This document shows, piece by piece, positions 53,237-61,682 of a stretch of 64,000 bases of DNA. The stretch covers positions 2,480,001 through 2,544,000 of the forward strand of contig OY970337.1 in assembly GCA_963717475.1 (NCBI GenBank), in the 5' to 3' direction. Below the pieces are notes generated by a model, which worked only from the letters and a program-made list of their open reading frames with translations, was not told the origin of the DNA and ran no database searches. The translations under genes and the position numbers were made by a program. The stretch comes from AC-32 sp963717475. Lineage in GTDB: Bacteria; Actinomycetota; Thermoleophilia; Gaiellales; Gaiellaceae. Within the stretch, counting starts at the first letter, position 1, and each line of letters starts with the position of its first letter.

Positions 53237-53735
53237 GCGACTGAGCAGTCTCCTCGAGCAGGTCGAGCGCGTCCTGGAGGCCGTCCTCCATCCCGGACTC
53301 GATGATCGCGTCGCGCGCGACCTTGCTCGTCGCCTGGATCAGCAGCGTGAGCTCGGTGCGGCCCTCGCCGGCATCCGCGAACGTCGCCGTGTTGACGGTG
53401 CTGCCCTGCTCCTCGGTGACGCCTTCGGGCAGGCCCTCGTAGACCTCCCTCGTCACGATCCGCTCGTCCGGGACGATCTCGACGTACTCGCCGTGGAAGG
53501 CGACCTCGAACCCGTCGGGAGTCACCATCGCGTAGCGCCACTTGCCGCCGACGCGCAGGTCGATCTCGCAGGCGGTGACCTCGCCGCGCTTCGCGTGCCA
53601 CCAGCGGCGCACGAGCTCCGGGGTCGTCATCGCCTTGTAGACGAGGTGCCTCGGCGCGTCGAACTCGCGCGTGATCAGGATCTGCTCGTCGGTCGGGAGC
53701 GTCAGCTTTGCGCTCCGGCTAGTCGTCACGTTCAT
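53229..53735 (-). CDS. SRPBCC / AHSA1-like domain protein
   Basis: A 168-residue protein of the START/Bet v1 fold (activator of Hsp90 ATPase homologue 1-like). It shows ILITREFDAPRHLVYKAMTTPELVRRWWHAKRG, the usual opening of this group, and DLRVGGKWRYAMVTPDG. Such proteins next to an ArsR regulator form a widespread pair thought to act on small hydrophobic ligands. A strong AAGGAGGA site precedes ATG 53735, and the gene overlaps the end of the arsR-type gene, so it is translated from the same message. Confidence 0.9.
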   Translation of the reverse strand: MNVTTSRSAKLTLPTDEQILITREFDAPRHLVYKAMTTPELVRRWWHAKRGEVTACEIDLRVGGKWRYAMVTPDGFEVAFHGEYVEIVPDERIVTREVYEGLPEGVTEEQGSTVNTATFADAGEGRTELTLLIQATSKVARDAIIESGMEDGLQDALDLLEETAQSLS

Positions 53736-54072
53736 CACCTTCCTCCTTCTGCTTGAGGTCCTCGAGCACGTCGTCCATCAGCTCGAAGCGGTCGGACCAG
53801 GTCTGCTCGTACTCCTTGACCCAGTCGTGGATCGGCTTGAGCGCGCGGCCGTTCAGCCGGTAGAGCCGCTCGCGCCCCTGTGAGCGCACGTCGACCGCGC
53901 CGACCTCGCGGAGCACCCGCAGGTGCTTGGAGACCTGCGGTTGGCCCAGACCCAGCCGGCGGACGAGGTCGTTCACCGGCCGCTCGCCTTCCGCGAGGAC
54001 GTCGAGGATCTGCCGCCGCCGCGGCTCGGCGATCGCGTTGAACGCGTCTGCGGTCGTCGCTGCCCGTGCCAT
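53719..54072 (-). CDS. ArsR-family transcriptional repressor
   Basis: A 117-residue winged-helix regulator. The helix-turn-helix reads DAFNAIAEPRRRQILDVLAEGERPVNDLVRRLGLGQPQVSKHLRVL, then VRSQGRERLYRLNG. No metal-binding Cys cluster is seen, so it is of the small-molecule type usually paired with SRPBCC proteins. ATG 54072 was chosen over GTG 54081 because it lies seven bases after TAAGGT. An AT-rich inverted repeat fills the spacer of its own promoter, which fits autorepression. Confidence 0.92.
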   Translation of the reverse strand: MARAATTADAFNAIAEPRRRQILDVLAEGERPVNDLVRRLGLGQPQVSKHLRVLREVGAVDVRSQGRERLYRLNGRALKPIHDWVKEYEQTWSDRFELMDDVLEDLKQKEEGDERDD

Positions 54073-54079
54073 GGCGCGC

Positions 54080-54109
54080 ACCTTACATACCCATATAGGA
54101 ATATGTCAA
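54080..54109 (-). promoter_or_regulatory. Promoter of the ArsR-SRPBCC operon with embedded operator
   Basis: On the minus strand: TTGACA (54109-54104), an 18-base spacer, then TAAGGT (54085-54080), seven bases before ATG 54072. It is the clearest -35/-10 pair in the window. The spacer and box edges hold an imperfect inverted repeat (ACATA ... ATAT ... TATGT, 54085-54106), the likely ArsR binding site. The region is far more AT-rich than its surroundings. Confidence 0.7.
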
Positions 54110-54719
54110 GCGCCTAAATCACGAGGCGTGCTCTCGTGCGCGAGCCAGATGCGCCGTGGCGCGAGCTGGGTCAGCGCTGCGGCGGCCTCGTTCGCAGGCT
54201 CGTCGAACTCCGCCCAGCTGTACGCCACGTCCCCGGCGACGACCGCGAGCCCGTCCTCCGTGTCGACGAGGACGGACTGGTGCCCGGGTGTGTGGCCCGG
54301 CGTCGGCAGCACACGAACGCCCGGCGCGAGCTCGCGTGCCCCGTCCAGCTCGACGTACTCCGCGCCCTCGAACTCGACCCACTCGTGAACCGTGTAGTCC
54401 TCCGCGCGTGCAGCCTCGCGCTCGAGCCGCTGCACGTAGATCGGGGTGCCGGGAACAGCCGGTTCCCGCCGCAGTGGTCGAAGTGCAGGTGCGTGTTCAC
54501 GACGAACGCGACGTCCCGCGGGATCGCCTCAGGGTCGAAACGGGGCGACCACTGCTCGTCGATCTCCGGCGTCGACTCGATCAGCCCGGTGTCGACCAGA
54601 ATCCGGCCCTCCGGGTGGTCGATCACGTGGAGGAAGCCCGGCCAGCGCTCGCCCTCGACGAGCACGTCGCCGTAGCGGATCGCCCTGACGTCTGAGAGCT
54701 TCGTCGTCCTCGAGCTTCG
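54106..54719 (-). CDS. Metallo-beta-lactamase-fold hydrolase (frameshift, start uncertain)
   Basis: An MBL-fold protein of about 200 aa. The zinc motif NTHLHFDHCGGN is in the N-terminal half, with LVDTGLIES before it. The C-terminal half has VLPTPGHTPGHQSVLVD, AVVAGDVAYS and the final His in IWLAHE, so all metal ligands are present. The halves are in different frames, and the break near 54455 is repaired by four bases (two CG) or one base. The N-terminus (YGDVLVEGERWPGFLHVID) has no clear start codon upstream. It resembles N-acyl-homoserine lactonase / glyoxalase II-like enzymes; the substrate is unknown. Confidence 0.75.
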
Positions 54720-54722
54720 TGG

Positions 54723-55631
54723 TCAGGCGCGGCGGAGCAGCGCGTAGCCGTCTCTCAGGAAGGGCGTCCGGTCGACGAGCGCAGCGATCTCGTCCGGGAG
54801 GAAACGGCCTTCCTCGGTGATAACGCAGTCGATCAGCTCCGGTGACGTCAGGTCGCGGTCGTCGCTGAGGGGAGGCGCGTCCGAGACGGGGATCGGCGCG
54901 AGCTTGATCACCTCGCATGCGACGAGCGTCGGAACGCCTTGATCGGCCGCAGCCTCCGCCAGCTCGCGCGTGCCCTGCTTGTTGCAGAGGTTGCCGCAGC
55001 GAAAGACGGTGTCGGCGCCGAGAAGCAGCAGCGTCGCCCATTCGAGCTGTGCCGGAGCGGCTCTGTCGTCCACGAGCTCGACGTCGAGCCCGGCGCCGCG
55101 CAGGCCCTCTGCGAAGGCGCGCCCTTCTTCCTGGGGCGACGAGACGGTGCAGATCACACGCGCCGGCGGCGTCCGGACGAGCGCCTCGCGCACGGTCGCC
55201 GAGGCCGAATGCGTCAGAACGACGGCGTCGTTCAGCCGCTCCTGGAGCTGGATCGCGATCGAGGCGGCCGCGCGGCCGGCGCCATCGACGAGCGACTGGG
55301 ACTCCTCGCGCACCATCTGTCGCAGCTGCTCGGGGTCGAGGTGGGCCTCGCGGTGGGCCGCGGCGAGCACGCGTCCAACCGCTCCCGCCACGGCGCCGAT
55401 CCCGGGCCGGCTCGTCGCGAGCTCGCGCCCGGCCGCGAGCAAGTGCTGGAGCAGCTCCTCTCCGCTCGCGGCTTCCTGCTCCGCGACGTCCACGAGGGCC
55501 TCGACGGCCCGGCAGGCCATCCAGTTTCCGCCATGGTTGCGGTCGGAGCGAAGCTCCTCGATCCGCTCCCCGAGGACGGTGGACACGTCCGGATTCTCGC
55601 AGAAGAGGGCACCGTCGCGTGGCCGCCCCAC
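54723..55631 (-). CDS. eIF2B-alpha/MtnA superfamily protein
   Basis: A 302-residue protein of the eIF2B alpha/beta/delta-like family, which in archaea and bacteria includes ribose-1,5-bisphosphate isomerases. Marks are VVLTHSASATVREALV, CTVSSPQEEGRAFAEGL and LLLLGADTVFRCGNLCNKQGTRELA. In isomerases the first motif carries a catalytic Cys; here Ser is found (THS), while the Asp of GADTV is kept. It may therefore be a binding or regulatory homologue, not an active isomerase. The start may instead be GTG 55586, which gives a more usual N-terminus (VSTVLGERIEEL). Confidence 0.78.
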   Translation of the reverse strand: MGRPRDGALFCENPDVSTVLGERIEELRSDRNHGGNWMACRAVEALVDVAEQEAASGEELLQHLLAAGRELATSRPGIGAVAGAVGRVLAAAHREAHLDPEQLRQMVREESQSLVDGAGRAAASIAIQLQERLNDAVVLTHSASATVREALVRTPPARVICTVSSPQEEGRAFAEGLRGAGLDVELVDDRAAPAQLEWATLLLLGADTVFRCGNLCNKQGTRELAEAAADQGVPTLVACEVIKLAPIPVSDAPPLSDDRDLTSPELIDCVITEEGRFLPDEIAALVDRTPFLRDGYALLRRA

Positions 55632-55642
55632 AATGGCACTAG

Positions 55643-56668
55643 GTGGAACGCTTGCTCGTTCTCGGAGCAGGCCCGGCTCAGCTCGGCCTGCTCGCCGCCG
55701 CCCGCGCGCGGGGTCTCTTCGTGATCGCGGCCGACCGCGACCCGCTCGCGCCGGGCTTTGCGTACGCCGACCGCCGCGCGATCGTCCCCGTGGACGACGA
55801 GCCCGCCCTCGAGCGCCTGGCCGAGGCCGAGCGCGTGGACGGCGTGATTGCGCCCGGCCCGGAGGCTCCCGTCGGCGCTGCGGCGCGCGTCGCCGCCCGG
55901 CTCGGCCTGGCGCATCCGCTCTCGCCGGAGACGGCCGTGCTCTCGTCCTCGAAGCTTCGCCAGCGCGAACGGCTCGCCTCGGCGAACGTTCCCCAGACCG
56001 GCTGGCAGGTCGTCTCCGAGCCCGACGAGGTCGTCCGCGTCCCTTGCCTCGTGCGGCCGCCCGACCGCCCGGGAAGAGGCGCCCGCTCGCTGGTCCGTTC
56101 CTCGCGCGAGCTCCGTGCCGCGCTCAAGTCCGCGCTGCGGGCGTCGCGGCTCGGGCTCTGCCTCGTCGAGGAGGTCGTCGAGCAGCCGGTCGTGACGGTG
56201 ACCGCGTTCTCCCGCGAGGGGCTCTTTCGCCCTCTGGCAGCGACCGACCGCGTCGAGGAGAGCGAGCTCTGGGAGAGCGACCAAGCCGCCCTCGCCGCCG
56301 AGCTCGCCGCGACCGCCGCGGAGGCTCTCGGCATCCACGAAGGCTTGAGCGTCACCCGCGTCCGGCTCGATCCGGACGGCGCGAAGGTGCTCGACCTGAA
56401 TGCGTGCGTCGGTCCAGGCGAGGCCGAGCTCTGCCGCGCCGCGCTCGGGATCGACCTCTACTCCCTCGCGCTTGCCGGTGCCCTCGGCGAGCCGGTCTCG
56501 GAGCGCCGCCTCCGCCCGCGGCGGCGCGCCCACGCGGCCTGCGTTCGCTTTCTGCCCGACGGCGAAGCGGTGCTCGCGACGGCCGAGACGCGCGAGGAGG
56601 CTCACCGCCGGGCGAATCGTGCAGCCGAGTGCATACGCTTCCCGGCGGCCGATGCCCAGGTTGTCTGA
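55643..56668 (+). CDS. ATP-grasp / PurK-like protein
   Basis: A 341-residue protein with an N-terminal Rossmann-like part (LLVLGAGPAQLGLLAAARARGLFVIAADRD) and an ATP-grasp-like body. It keeps LSSSKLRQRERLASANVPQTG, VRPPDRPGRGARSLV and the acidic end VLDLNACVGPGEAEL. Some catalytic positions of PurK/CPSase are weakly kept, so activity is uncertain. It is followed immediately by a flippase-like membrane protein gene and then a glycosyltransferase, making it the first of a rightward series of glycan genes. GTG 55643 is the likely start. Confidence 0.75.
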   Translation: MERLLVLGAGPAQLGLLAAARARGLFVIAADRDPLAPGFAYADRRAIVPVDDEPALERLAEAERVDGVIAPGPEAPVGAAARVAARLGLAHPLSPETAVLSSSKLRQRERLASANVPQTGWQVVSEPDEVVRVPCLVRPPDRPGRGARSLVRSSRELRAALKSALRASRLGLCLVEEVVEQPVVTVTAFSREGLFRPLAATDRVEESELWESDQAALAAELAATAAEALGIHEGLSVTRVRLDPDGAKVLDLNACVGPGEAELCRAALGIDLYSLALAGALGEPVSERRLRPRRRAHAACVRFLPDGEAVLATAETREEAHRRANRAAECIRFPAADAQVV

Positions 56669-57649
56669 GTGAAGAAGCGGTCCGTCCGCATCGCGGCGAC
56701 GCTCGTCGTCACCGGCCTCTGCACCGCGTACATCGTCTGGAAGATCGACCTCCGGCAGGTGCTGCACATCCTCGCGCACGCCAGCTTCGGCTACTTCGCG
56801 CTCGCGCTCGCGATCATGGTGCTGTCGGTGTGGCCGATGGCCTGGCGCTGGCAGCGGCTGCTCGAGGCGCGCGGGATCGTCGACCGGCTGAGCTGGCTCG
56901 TTCGCGCGTACTTCGTCGCGTACACGGCGGGACAGGTGCTTCCGACTGCCGTCGGGGGCGACGCTGTGCGGATCTTCGAGACGGCCAAGCGCCACCCGGG
57001 GCAGGGCGGGCCGGTCGCCGGCTCGGTGCTGCTCGAGCGCGCGCTCGGCGGCGCGGCCACGCTCACGCTCGCCGGCGTCGGCTTTGCGCTCGCGCTGGGC
57101 CGCTACGACGTCGGCGCCTACCTCTGGATCGAGCTCGCGTTCGTGGTCGGGACCGTGGTCCTGGCGGTGGCCCTCTTCTCGCGCCGCGTGCGCCCGGTGC
57201 TCGCCAAGACGGTCCCGCTGCTGCGCAAGCTCCGCCTCGAGCGGCCGATCCGGGCGACCTACGAGGGCATTCACGCGTACCGCCACCACCCGCGTCTGCT
57301 CGCCGGCGTGTTCGCGCTGACGGTCGCCGTCCAGTCGGTGCGCGTGCTCGCGATCTGGTGCGCGGGGAAGGCGGTCGGCGTCGAGCTTTCGCCGCGGCCC
57401 TACTACGTGATGGGTCCGCTGCTCTTCCTCGTGCTGCTGATGCCGTTCACGGTCAACGGGATCGCCGTGCGCGAGTCGTTCTTCGTCAGCTTCCTCGGCC
57501 GGCTTGGCGTGGACCCCGACAAGGCCTTCGCGACCGGTTTCCTCTTCTTCGCGGTGACGCTCTGCCTGTCCGTGCCGGGCGGCGTCATGCTCGGCTGGCA
57601 GAGCGTGCGCGGCCTGATGAAGCCTCGCCCCCAGCAGCACCATGGCTGA
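56669..57649 (+). CDS. LPG synthase TM / UPF0104-family membrane protein (flippase-like)
   Basis: A 326-residue membrane protein with about eight hydrophobic segments, of the family that includes the membrane part of lysyl-phosphatidylglycerol synthase and AglD-linked transporters. Marks are WRWQRLLEARGIVDRLSWLVRAYFVAYT, VLPTAVGGDAVRIFE, SVLLERALGGAATL and FTVNGIAVRESFFVSFL. It probably handles lipids or lipid-linked sugars. The GTG start directly follows the upstream stop, and the GT2 gene begins in its last codons. Confidence 0.88.
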   Translation: MKKRSVRIAATLVVTGLCTAYIVWKIDLRQVLHILAHASFGYFALALAIMVLSVWPMAWRWQRLLEARGIVDRLSWLVRAYFVAYTAGQVLPTAVGGDAVRIFETAKRHPGQGGPVAGSVLLERALGGAATLTLAGVGFALALGRYDVGAYLWIELAFVVGTVVLAVALFSRRVRPVLAKTVPLLRKLRLERPIRATYEGIHAYRHHPRLLAGVFALTVAVQSVRVLAIWCAGKAVGVELSPRPYYVMGPLLFLVLLMPFTVNGIAVRESFFVSFLGRLGVDPDKAFATGFLFFAVTLCLSVPGGVMLGWQSVRGLMKPRPQQHHG

Positions 57650-58538
57650 CGTCTCCGTCGTCGTGGTCACCTACAACGCGCTGCCCTGGCTGGAGCGCTG
57701 TCTCGGGAGCGTGCTCGACTACGAGACGATCGTCGTCGACCACGGCTCGACGGACGGAACGCTCGAGCTCGTGCGCGAGCGCTTCCCCGAGGTGCGGCTG
57801 ATCGGGCAGGAGAACCGCGGCCTCGGCGGCGGCTCGAACACGGGCATGCGCGTCGCGTCGGGCGATTACTTCCTGCTGCTCAACTCGGATGCGTGGGCGC
57901 TCGGGGACGCCGTCGAGCGGCTCGTCCTCTTCGCCGAGGACAACCCGGCCGCCGCCGTCGTCGGGCCCAAGCTGCTCAACCCGGACGGCTCGCTGCAGCG
58001 GACCGTGCGGGGATTCCCGACGCTCTGGCGGCTCTCGACCGAGTACTTCTTCCTGCGGAAGCTCGGGCCGCGGACGCGCGCGCTGAACGCGTTCTACGGG
58101 TCGCGCTTCGACCACGACGAGGTGCGCGAGGCCGAGTTCCTGATGGGCGCCTGCCTGCTCGTCCGGCGCCAGGCCGCCGATACGGTAGGCCTCTTCGACG
58201 AGGACTTCTTCATGTTCAGCGAGGAGACGGACTGGCTCTACCGCTTCCGGCAGGCGGGGTGGAAGGTGCTCTTCTACCCCGGCGCGGAGTTCGTCCACGT
58301 CGGCGGCGCTACGACCTCGCAGAACTGGGGCCCGATGTACCGGGAGCAGCTGCGCGGGCACCTGCGCTTCCTGGCCAAGCACGGCTCCGAGCGCGACGCC
58401 GAGCGGGCGCGGCGCCTGCTGCTCGCCTCGATGCGGCTGCGGTCGGTCGCGTTCCGGGGCCCGCGGCGGCAAACCTCGCGCGAGGCGGCTCGCTGGCTCT
58501 CGCGAGGCAGCGCGCGGGAACTGCTGGAGGAGTCGTGA
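57642..58538 (+). CDS. Glycosyltransferase, family 2
   Basis: A 298-residue GT-A glycosyltransferase of the rhamnosyl-transferase-like group. It starts ADVSVVVVTYNALPWLERCLGSVLDYETIVVDHGSTDGT, keeps GLGGGSNTGMRVASGDYFLLLNSDAW (the NSD triad in place of DXD) and shows AEFLMGACLLVRRQAADTVGLFDEDFFMFSEETDWLYRFRQAG. It transfers a sugar to a lipid-linked glycan. Overlaps of eight and four bases tie it to its neighbours. Confidence 0.92.
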   Translation: MADVSVVVVTYNALPWLERCLGSVLDYETIVVDHGSTDGTLELVRERFPEVRLIGQENRGLGGGSNTGMRVASGDYFLLLNSDAWALGDAVERLVLFAEDNPAAAVVGPKLLNPDGSLQRTVRGFPTLWRLSTEYFFLRKLGPRTRALNAFYGSRFDHDEVREAEFLMGACLLVRRQAADTVGLFDEDFFMFSEETDWLYRFRQAGWKVLFYPGAEFVHVGGATTSQNWGPMYREQLRGHLRFLAKHGSERDAERARRLLLASMRLRSVAFRGPRRQTSREAARWLSRGSARELLEES

Positions 58539-59640
58539 TCAAGGAGCGGATCGCGGGGGCGGTTCGGCCGGCGGCGATCGTCGTCGACGTCGGCTGGGTG
58601 AACGGGCTCGCGGCGATCCGGTCGCTCGGCCGGGCGCACGTGCCGGTCGTCGCGGTCGATCACCGCGAGAGCGCGCTCGGCTTCCGCTCGCGCTATGCGG
58701 TGCCGGTCCTCTCGCCCGACCCACAGGACGAGGACGCGTTCGTCGAGTTCCTCGCCCGCCTCTCCGAGGAGCTCGAAGGGCCGATCCCGGTCTTCCCGAC
58801 GCACGACGAGCCGCTGAACGCGATCGCGCGCGGGGCGGCGCGGCTCGGCGAGCGCTTCCGCTATCCGTTTCCGCCCTGGGAGGTGCTGCAGCGGATCCAG
58901 AGCAAGCGCTCGCAGCTCGAGGCTGCGGAGAGCGGCCGGGATCCCGGTCCCGCGCTGGGCGACGACGAGCGCGGCCGCAGACGAGCTCGGCTACCCGGTG
59001 CTCGTGAAGCCGTCCTCCACCGAAGGGTTCAAGCGGCGCTTCGGCCGCCAGGCGTTCCGCTGCGAGACGCGCGCCGAGGTCGAGGAAGCCTTCGCAGAAG
59101 CCGCCGAGTACGAGCCGCTCGTCCAGGAGTGGATCCCGGGCGGTGACGAGGAGCTCTACACGCTCGGCAGCTACCTCGACCGCGACGGCGAGCCGCTCGG
59201 CCTCTTCTGCGGCCGCAAGCTGAGGCAGACGCCGCCGGGAGTCGGGACCTGCCGCGTCGGCGAGGCGGTCTGGGTCGACGAGGTCGTCGACCACGGGCTG
59301 GCGTTCCTGCGCGCGCTTGGGCATGTCGGGCCTTTCGCAGGTCGAGTTCAAGCGCGACCCGCGCGACGGCAGCTACCGCCTGATGGAGGTCAACCCGCGC
59401 CTGTGGCAGTGGCATGGGCTCGCGGCCGCGTGCGGCGTCGACTTCCCGCGGATCGCGTACGAGGACCTGGTCGGCGAAAAGCCGGATCCGGCCCGCATGA
59501 ACGGGCAGCGCAGGCGCTGGGCGATCACGCTCCTCGCGGGAGAGCGGCCGGCGCTGCAGCGCCCGCCATACGTGGACGCGGTCTTCGCGCGCGACGACCT
59601 CAAGCCTGCGCTCGTTCAGGCGGCGCGGCTGCTGCTGTGA
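58535..59640 (+). CDS. ATP-grasp enzyme, carbamoyl-phosphate-synthase-like (two frameshifts)
   Basis: An ATP-grasp protein of about 369 aa of a type common in capsule and glycan loci. It has AAIVVDVGWVNGLAAIRSLGRAHVPVVAVD, then QSKRSQLEAAE, YPVLVKPSSTEGFKRRFG, LVQEWIPGGDEELYTLGSYL and FKRDPRDGSYRLMEVNPRLWQWH, the last giving the metal-binding Glu/Asn. Breaks near 58935 and 59322 are repaired by CG. It probably attaches an amino or carboxyl group to a glycan or lipid precursor, and the substrate is unknown. It overlaps the GT2 and the following membrane gene by four bases each. Confidence 0.84.
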
Positions 59641-61682
59641 ACGCGATCGCGGCCGACCTGCGCCTGCGGCTCGCGCCACGCGCGCTCCCCCTCGGCTGGC
59701 TGGCGGCGCCCGCGCTGCTCGGAATCGGGTGGCTGCTGCCTGCCGAGGGCTTCGGGCTCGGGGTGCGGCTGGCCGGCGCGACCGCGTGTCTGCTCCTGCC
59801 CGGTGCGCTGATCGCCCGCGCCTTCCGCCTCTCCGGTCTCGCGCCGGCTTTCGTCGCGAGCCTCACGGCGCTCTTCGCCGGGATGGCGATCATGTTCGCG
59901 GTCCACGGGTCGCTCTGGCTGGCGTTCGCGGTCATGTTCGGCGCGGGCGCCTGCGCGATCCCGTTCGCGCTCCGGCCGACGAGGCCGCAGGTCCCGCTCT
60001 CGAGCCTGGGCGTCGGCGCGCTGGGCCTGGTCGCGGGGATCTCGCTCTGGTCGGCCGCCGCGTTCGGCGGCGACGCGTTCTTCCACATCGGACGGATCCG
60101 GAAGCTGGTCGACCTCGGCTCGATCTCGCTGCGGTCGCTGGACGAGTTCCGCGACGGCGGGCTGCACCCGGGCTACGCGTTCCCGCTCTGGCACGGGTTC
60201 ATGGCGCTGATGACGAAGCTCGCCGGCGCCGATCCTGGCGCGGCCGTCCTGCACGCGCCGACCGTCCTGCTGCCGCTCTCGTTCGTGCTCGTCTTCGAGG
60301 CCGGGACGATCCTCTTTCGGTCGCGTTGGGGCGGTCTCGCGACGGTGCTGCTGCAGTTCGCGCTGCTCGGCCTGGCGCCGGGTCACGGCGGCTCGCTGAT
60401 CTCGCTCGCGCTGGCGGCGAACGCGAGCCGGATGCTGCTCTTCCCGGCGCTGCTGGCGGTCGTCTTCGCCTACGTGCGTGAGCCCTCGTGGGCCGGGCTC
60501 GCCGCGGTGGCCGCCGCCGCGGGAGCGCTCGCGCTGACGCACCCGCCGCACGTGGCGCTCGTCGTGATCGTGCTGGCGGGCTTCCTCGTGGCGCGGGCGC
60601 TGCTCGCCAGGCAGGACGTCGGCCCGCTCGCCGCCGCGCTGGCTGCCGTGATCGTCCCGGCCGGCGCGGTCGCGCTCTGGCTGCTGCCGATCGTGCGGGA
60701 GACCGCCGCGCACAACCCGGGCGCCGGCGAGCTTCACCGCGCCTTCGCGAACTACCGCAACGAGCTCGACGTCTTCGGGCTGCACCGCTACCGGCTGAAG
60801 CCGGAGCTCTTCGGCCGGGCGGGCGCCGTCTCGGTGGCCGCGATCGCCCTCCTGCCGTTCGCCGTCTTCGCACGGCGACGGCTCTGGGCGGCGTTCGCGC
60901 TCGGCGGGATGCTGGCCGCGTATGCCGTCTCCCTGCTCGTCTTCGTCTTCCCTCACTTCGCCGACGCGGTCTCGCTCTCGCAGGCGCGGAGGATCGTCGG
61001 CTTCTCGCCGCGCGAGGTGGCGCTCGTCGGCGCGGCGTTCGTGCTCGCGCGGCTGCTCGGCGTCTTCGTCCTTCCGGTCGGCCTGGCCGCGGGGATCGCG
61101 CTCCAGCTCGCGTTTCCGGGCGACTTCGAGCGGCCCTTCCGCCACGCGCAGGGTGCTCCGGGCTGGCTGACCTGGGCGTCCTTCGCCGGCGCCGGGCTCG
61201 CACTCGCCCTGGGCGTGCTCGGCGCGCGCCGGCTGCCGGAGCTCGAGCGGCCCGGGTTCCTCGCGGCGGGCGCGGTCGTCCTCTTCGTCCTGCCGGTCGC
61301 GGTTCACGGCTACACGCATTGGGGCACGCGCGCCGGGGCCCGCCAGACGCTGCCGCCGTCGCTCGTGGAGGCGCTGCGCGCGCGGATCCCCGAGCGGGCC
61401 GTCGTGTTCAGCGACGCGCTGACCGCCTACAAGCTCGCGGCCGAGCTGCCGGTCTACGTCAACGCGACCCCGCCGATCCACTCGAGCGACACGAAGCCGA
61501 ACCATCCTGCGGCGCGCGTTCGCGACGAGCTGCGCTTCTTCAGGAACGGGGGGCCGCTCTCGATGCTCAAGCGCTACGGCGCCGGCTGGCTGCTCGTCGA
61601 CCGCCAGAGCGTGCGCCACAGGAGCTTCCCCCTGCCGCAGGCTTGGTCGAACGGGCGGTACGTTCTCTACCGCGTCCCATGA
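59637..61682 (+). CDS. Large polytopic membrane protein, GT-C-like
   Basis: A 681-residue protein with at least a dozen hydrophobic segments and a C-terminal soluble part. The first long loop holds GGDAFFHIGRIRKLVDLGSISLRSLDEF, where the Asp and His after the first large helix resemble the catalytic loop of GT-C glycosyltransferases. A second loop has FGLHRYRLKPELFG. The soluble end contains RARIPERAVVFSDALTAYKLAAELPVYVN. No precise family was recognised. Its position between an ATP-grasp gene and a GT4 gene supports glycan assembly. Confidence 0.75.
   Translation: MNAIAADLRLRLAPRALPLGWLAAPALLGIGWLLPAEGFGLGVRLAGATACLLLPGALIARAFRLSGLAPAFVASLTALFAGMAIMFAVHGSLWLAFAVMFGAGACAIPFALRPTRPQVPLSSLGVGALGLVAGISLWSAAAFGGDAFFHIGRIRKLVDLGSISLRSLDEFRDGGLHPGYAFPLWHGFMALMTKLAGADPGAAVLHAPTVLLPLSFVLVFEAGTILFRSRWGGLATVLLQFALLGLAPGHGGSLISLALAANASRMLLFPALLAVVFAYVREPSWAGLAAVAAAAGALALTHPPHVALVVIVLAGFLVARALLARQDVGPLAAALAAVIVPAGAVALWLLPIVRETAAHNPGAGELHRAFANYRNELDVFGLHRYRLKPELFGRAGAVSVAAIALLPFAVFARRRLWAAFALGGMLAAYAVSLLVFVFPHFADAVSLSQARRIVGFSPREVALVGAAFVLARLLGVFVLPVGLAAGIALQLAFPGDFERPFRHAQGAPGWLTWASFAGAGLALALGVLGARRLPELERPGFLAAGAVVLFVLPVAVHGYTHWGTRAGARQTLPPSLVEALRARIPERAVVFSDALTAYKLAAELPVYVNATPPIHSSDTKPNHPAARVRDELRFFRNGGPLSMLKRYGAGWLLVDRQSVRHRSFPLPQAWSNGRYVLYRVP

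Noticed and set aside
54082..54120. The AT-rich patch as a sign of inserted foreign DNA
   Set aside because: It is only about 30 bases long and is fully explained by a promoter and operator; flanking genes have normal base use.
55232..57670. An 812-codon minus-strand frame, and a similar 667-codon one at 59616-61619
   Set aside because: Both lie over well-supported plus-strand genes, have biased composition (Arg, Glu, Ala, Asp) and no domains.
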